Assembly (NCBI GenBank): GCA_003693905.1
Contig: RFLL01000173.1
Span: 1-7,671 of the forward strand
Origin: Alphaproteobacteria bacterium
Lineage (GTDB): Bacteria > Pseudomonadota > Alphaproteobacteria > Kiloniellales > J153
Direction: 5' to 3'
DNA: 7,671 nucleotides
Shown: in pieces, positions 4,456 to 7,671 of the stretch
Position numbering within the stretch: position 1 is the first letter of the stretch
How the letters are laid out: every line of letters starts with the position of its first letter
Program-made: the position numbers and the translations under genes
Notes under the pieces: generated by a model
What the model saw: only the letters and a program-made list of their open reading frames with translations
The model's database searches: none
Told to the model about the DNA's origin: nothing

Positions 4456-6900
4456 TCAGGTGCGGGGCCGGGCGCCGCCGAGTGCGGCACGGGTCGAATC
4501 GTCGCCCGGCGCCCGGGTGCCCGCTGCAATCGGAATGCGGCATGTCACCCGGGTACCTTCGTCGGGGCGCGAATCGAGCGTGACCCGCCCGCCATGAAGT
4601 TCGATCAGGCTCTTGACCAGCGACAGGCCGAGACCGGCGCCGCTGTGTCCGGCCTGTGCGCTTCCGCGTTCGAACTTGCCGAACACGCGATCGAGATCTT
4701 CGGCGCTGATGCCGATGCCGGTATCGCTGACGCTCAGCACCAGGTCGTTGCCATCGCGCGCCGCCTCCACGGTGACGACACCACCTTCGGGCGTGAACTT
4801 GAAGGCATTGGACAGGAGGTTGAACAGAGCCTGCTTGAGGCGCCGGGGGTCGGCCTCGATGCGACCGATATCGGCCGGGCATTCGACCCGCAGCTCGATG
4901 TTGCGGGTGCGGGCGCGTTCCTGCCCCAGGGTGCGCACGCTGTCGAGCAGTTCGCGCACGTCGACGTCGGTTTGCTCCAGTTCCATGTAGCCGGCCTCGA
5001 TGGTCGCAAGGTCGAGGATGTCGTTGATCAGCGAGATCAGCCGTTGCGAGGCTTCGACGATGGCACGGCTGTATTCGACCTGGCGTTCGTTGAGGGGACC
5101 GAAGAACTGGTTTTCGAGGATTTCGGCAAAGCCGACGATGGCATTGAGCGGTGTGCGCAACTCGTACGAGATGTTGGCGATGAATTCCGATTTCAGCCGA
5201 TCGGCGGTCTCCAGCGCTTCGGCCCGTTCGCGCAGGGCGCGTTCGACCCGCAGCGAGTCGGTGACATCGACGAAGGTGAACAGTGATGCCCCGTCCGGCA
5301 GCGGCACCTGGGTCCAGTCGATCACGATGCCGTCGGCGCGCGTGCGCCGGCCGCTGCGAAAATCCGGCTCGGTTGCCCGTGCGACCCGGGATTCGCGAAA
5401 TGCCACCCAGGCCTCGTCGTCGAGATCGTAGTAGGAGCGTGCATATTCGATCAGCTCGCGCACATGCGGCTCGCCTTCGAGGACTTCGGGCGGCAGGTTC
5501 CAGATTCGCGCAAAGGCCGGATTGGACAGCTTCAACCGCCCGTCCGCACCATAGACGGCGACCCCCTCGAACAGATTGTCGAGAGTTTCGCGCTGGACCT
5601 CGATCAGGGTGTTGTAGGAGCGTTCCAGGGTAAGGCGGTCGGTGACATCCTCGTAGATGAACAGAACGCCGCCGAAGGGATGCGGACTGGCGACGCTGCG
5701 CAGGGTGGTGCCGTCGGGCAGGTGCAGAAGCTCCTCCACGGGATCGATCAGGGTTTGCAGGGTCCGCAGCCACTGGCGCTTGTACTCGGGGAAATTGGCC
5801 TGCTCGGGCAGGCGTCGGGCTTCGCGCAGCACTTCGAGGATGTCGCTGAGCGTCGGTTTGCTCGCCAGGTACGATTCATCGAGCGCCCACAGCCGCGTAT
5901 AGGCGGTGTTGAAGAAGGTCAGGCGCATGTCGGGCCCGAAGATGGCGATCGCGCTGGCCAGGCTTTCCAGAACCTCGGCATGAGCCGCGACGTGACGCTT
6001 CAGTTCCGCGGCCAGGTCCTCGGCTTCGGTGCGGTCGACGGCATGGCCGAGCGTGGTATCGTCGCCGAACGGACGCTCTTCGACTTCGAGCAGGCGCCGC
6101 GCGCCGCCGATCACGACATGGTGGCGTTCGGCAGCCGGTGCGCCCGTCTCCAGTGCGCGCCGGGCCAGCGCCCGCAGCGTACCACCTCTGGCCTTGCCCA
6201 GGATCTCGACCGCCTGCGTCATCGCCTCGTCCGGATCAAGCTCGACCGCTGCCGCGTAGGCGCGGTTGCAGTAGATCAGATTGAGATCGGCATCCCGGCG
6301 CCAGATCGGAACCGGCACGGCATCGAGAACGGCGGCCAGGGTGTCGCGGGCCGCCTCGGCCGCGGCCAGATCGCAGGCCAGGGGCGAGACGTCACGGAAC
6401 CACACCAGCGCCTCATCGCCCGCACCGGCCGCCTCCCCAGGCACCGCACCGACCACCGCGCAGGTGCGCCGCCCGTCGGCGCACGGCAGGATTAGCTCGA
6501 AACCGGTGCCCTCCGCGCACAGACGATCGAGGGCCGTGCGCAGTTTTTCACCGGCCGCGTCATCGAAAGCGGCCACGAGCTCGTCACAGCCGATCGGTCG
6601 CGTCAGATCCAGCCCCAGAACCTCGGCCAGACGCGGCGTAAGCTCGATGCGCCCGCCCGTCCCCAGCCGCTCCGGGCGCGCGGCCCCGTTCGATCGGTGC
6701 AGAATCGCCAGCCCGTCGGGGACGGCGGCAAGCCGGGCTTCCGCCCGCGCCGCGCGGTCCGCGGCTGCTTCGGCCTGCGCCAGGGCGACGCGCGCACGCT
6801 GGCGCCAGACCATCGCCAGCACGCCGACAATGACGGTGATGCCAAGCAGGGCCGCGGCGATCAGAGCGACCGGATCGGCCGGGTCCAGATAGGGTGTCAT
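4456..6900 (-). CDS. divL: DivL-like PAS sensor pseudokinase (Tyr in place of the phospho-accepting His)
   Basis: This 814-residue membrane protein has the architecture of DivL, which in Caulobacter binds phosphorylated DivK and tunes CckA and hence CtrA. Residues 11-31 form one membrane anchor, and 35-57 a helical linker. Four PAS-like domains follow at about 57-172, 187-290, 308-422 and 438-548. The HisKA-like dimerisation domain is at 568-640 and the HATPase domain at 680-793. The H-box reads NISYELRTPLN, with Tyr579 where kinases have His, the hallmark of DivL. ATP-site motifs look intact: Asn694/Asn698, DTGIG at 726-730, Phe743 and GAGLGL at 754-759. There is no receiver domain. The ATG at 6898-6900 is the only usable start, because an in-frame stop lies 15 bases upstream (6913-6915) with no other start codon between. 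Its ribosome binding site is weak. No downstream tsaE gene is visible, unlike Caulobacter divL. Confidence 0.85.
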   Translation of the reverse strand: MTPYLDPADPVALIAAALLGITVIVGVLAMVWRQRARVALAQAEAAADRAARAEARLAAVPDGLAILHRSNGAARPERLGTGGRIELTPRLAEVLGLDLTRPIGCDELVAAFDDAAGEKLRTALDRLCAEGTGFELILPCADGRRTCAVVGAVPGEAAGAGDEALVWFRDVSPLACDLAAAEAARDTLAAVLDAVPVPIWRRDADLNLIYCNRAYAAAVELDPDEAMTQAVEILGKARGGTLRALARRALETGAPAAERHHVVIGGARRLLEVEERPFGDDTTLGHAVDRTEAEDLAAELKRHVAAHAEVLESLASAIAIFGPDMRLTFFNTAYTRLWALDESYLASKPTLSDILEVLREARRLPEQANFPEYKRQWLRTLQTLIDPVEELLHLPDGTTLRSVASPHPFGGVLFIYEDVTDRLTLERSYNTLIEVQRETLDNLFEGVAVYGADGRLKLSNPAFARIWNLPPEVLEGEPHVRELIEYARSYYDLDDEAWVAFRESRVARATEPDFRSGRRTRADGIVIDWTQVPLPDGASLFTFVDVTDSLRVERALRERAEALETADRLKSEFIANISYELRTPLNAIVGFAEILENQFFGPLNERQVEYSRAIVEASQRLISLINDILDLATIEAGYMELEQTDVDVRELLDSVRTLGQERARTRNIELRVECPADIGRIEADPRRLKQALFNLLSNAFKFTPEGGVVTVEAARDGNDLVLSVSDTGIGISAEDLDRVFGKFERGSAQAGHSGAGLGLSLVKSLIELHGGRVTLDSRPDEGTRVTCRIPIAAGTRAPGDDSTRAALGGARPRT

Positions 6901-7007
6901 CGCTGCAACCGGTCAATCAGATGGCACCGGGTTCGATCCGGCGCAAACCGCTTGCGCGATCTTCGACCCGAGCGCCCCCCCGATACCTTCAATGGCCCGT
7001 TTTCCCA

Positions 7008-7024
7008 ACGAATCATTACGAATC
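7008..7024. promoter_or_regulatory. Paired GANTC sites in a 10-base-phased direct repeat upstream of the DivL-like gene
   Basis: ACGAATC occurs at 7008-7014 and 7018-7024, exactly 10 bases apart. Each copy holds GAATC, a GANTC site, which is the target of the alphaproteobacterial cell-cycle methyltransferase CcrM. The pair lies about 110 bases before the DivL-like start, in an AT-richer patch of the spacer. Whether it acts through methylation, as a two-site operator, or not at all cannot be told from sequence. Confidence 0.45.
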
Positions 7025-7037
7025 TGTTGTGAACGGC

Positions 7038-7066
7038 AGTCTAGGCGCTTCCCCGAACGGCGACAA
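7038..7066 (-). promoter_or_regulatory. Possible sigma70-type promoter of the DivL-like gene
   Basis: On the minus strand, TTGTCG (7061-7066) and TAGACT (7038-7043) are 17 bases apart, each matching 4 of 6 consensus bases. Transcription would begin near 7031, with the GANTC pair just inside the transcript and a leader of about 130 bases. The terminator upstream (7123-7150) means a promoter must lie between about 6901 and 7122. The exact site is uncertain. Confidence 0.3.
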
Positions 7067-7122
7067 GCAAGGCCAACGATGCCTGACGTGGGCGTGGGGG
7101 CTGACGCGGGGAAAGACGCGGG

Positions 7123-7150
7123 AAAAAAGCGGCCGGGCGGGGACGGGCCG
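7123..7150 (-). terminator. Intrinsic terminator of the YbiB/TrpD2-family gene
   Basis: On the minus strand, CGGCC (7150-7146) pairs with GGCCG (7134-7130) around an 11-base C-rich loop. One base later comes a run of six T (7128-7123). It begins 16 bases after the stop codon at 7166-7168. The stem is short but all G/C, and the T-run stands out in this GC-rich DNA. Confidence 0.6.
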
Positions 7151-7165
7151 AAAAGCCTCATCCGT

Positions 7166-7671
7166 TCAGCGCACCCGGCGTTTGTCACGGGCCGCCCACA
7201 TCGCCCGCGCCATCTCTTCGGCCGCCGCCATGTCCTTTGCCCGGCCGAGCAGCTTGAGCGCGATCGCCGCCGTGCCGACGACCGCGGCTTCGGGGATCGG
7301 CGCCGCGCGCTCGCCGCGCCACAGAGCGACGATGCCAGCCGGATCCAGCGGCTCATCGCGCCAGGCGAAAGTCTGCCCTGGGGTCAGCGCCGGCCAGATT
7401 TCCTCGCCGCTGACACCGTCGATCACCGTCGCGGTGCGACACGGCTTGGCCGGGTTGCGCTGAACTTCGCCGCCGCCGCCCTTGAAGATCACCGCCCGCG
7501 GCTGTTCCAGCAGGTACGCGGTCTCGCGATGGGTGGGCAGATAGGTGGGATGAAAAACACCTTGAAGCTGGCACCGCGCGCCCAGGGGGTTGAGTTCGCG
7601 GGCGAAGGTGTTGGCCGCCGAGCGCAGGCCCAGCAGCGGGCGCAGATCGAACAGGCGCGCCAGCGGCGGAC
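7166..7671 (-). CDS. ybiB: YbiB/TrpD2-family protein (anthranilate phosphoribosyltransferase-like), C-terminal part
   Basis: The gene enters from beyond the window end, so only its last 167 codons are visible. They read LFDLRPLLGLRSAANTFARE, then LQGVFHPTYLPTHRETAYLL, then VIFKGGGGEVQRNPAKPC, and end in a basic AARDKRRVR. This block order matches the C-terminal half of YbiB/TrpD2 proteins, which share the fold of anthranilate phosphoribosyltransferase (TrpD). E. coli YbiB is about 320 residues and is described as a nucleic-acid-binding protein rather than a tryptophan-pathway enzyme. True TrpD is the main alternative, but the GVFHP and FKGGGGEVQRNP blocks favour YbiB. The catalytic N-terminal region is not visible. 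A terminator follows the stop, so the DivL-like gene downstream on the same strand is probably a separate unit. Confidence 0.78.
   Translation of the reverse strand, partial: PPLARLFDLRPLLGLRSAANTFARELNPLGARCQLQGVFHPTYLPTHRETAYLLEQPRAVIFKGGGGEVQRNPAKPCRTATVIDGVSGEEIWPALTPGQTFAWRDEPLDPAGIVALWRGERAAPIPEAAVVGTAAIALKLLGRAKDMAAAEEMARAMWAARDKRRVR

Larger units (their letters stand above)
6901..7165. other. Intergenic region between the YbiB-family and DivL-like genes
   Basis: This 265-base spacer contains the terminator (7123-7150), a possible minus-strand promoter (7038-7066) and the GANTC direct repeat (7008-7024). A small hairpin around 6928-6945 resembles a tRNA T-arm but has no acceptor stem or other tRNA parts. 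I see no gene in it. Confidence 0.6.

Noticed and set aside
4079..5773. A 564-codon open frame on the minus strand
   Set aside because: It overlaps the DivL-like gene on the same strand in another frame. Its product is Arg/Pro/Ala-rich with no recognisable domain, as expected from a GC-rich shadow frame.
5464..6495. A 343-codon open frame on the plus strand opposite the DivL-like gene
   Set aside because: It is antisense to clear PAS-domain coding sequence, has low-complexity composition and lacks a convincing ribosome binding site.
6918..6950. A tRNA T-arm-like sequence (GGTTCGATCC on +, GGATCGAACC on -)
   Set aside because: The 7-base loop lacks the normal first T on either strand. No matching acceptor stem, anticodon arm or CCA end is nearby. 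It is a small chance hairpin in GC-rich DNA.

Overview
The window is GC-rich, densely coding DNA that most likely comes from an alphaproteobacterium, with Rhodospirillales a reasonable but unproven guess. The main support is a DivL-type PAS sensor pseudokinase with tyrosine at the H-box phospho-acceptor position. A CtrA-like box, a close pair of GANTC (CcrM) sites and a TTC38/StaR-family protein agree with this.

Layout. Bases 1-71 probably hold the last codons of an upstream gene whose TGA overlaps the GTG start of the next gene. Bases 68-2452 (+) encode a 794-residue protein with an N-terminal Ig/cadherin-like module, a very long helical region with tryptophan every 15 residues, a Pro/Ala linker, a basic helix, one transmembrane segment and a short tail. 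Bases 2503-3888 (+) encode a TTC38/StaR-type helical-repeat protein, probably co-transcribed. After a 192-base spacer with a predicted promoter and a CtrA-like box comes a 77-residue protein of unknown function (4081-4314, +). Convergent to it is the DivL-like gene (4456-6900, -). Upstream of that gene, on the same strand, is the C-terminal half of a YbiB/TrpD2-family protein (7166 to the window end, -), closed by a good intrinsic-terminator candidate.

How the parts may work together. DivL is known in Caulobacter as a DivK-responsive regulator of the CckA-ChpT-CtrA phosphorelay. It is therefore notable that the neighbouring small gene has a near-consensus CtrA box, and that the DivL-like gene has two GANTC sites one helical turn apart in its upstream region. 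Both suggest a cell-cycle or CtrA-linked neighbourhood, but this rests on motif reading alone. The most novel object is the 794-residue tryptophan-repeat membrane protein, which I cannot assign to a named family beyond its N-terminal module.
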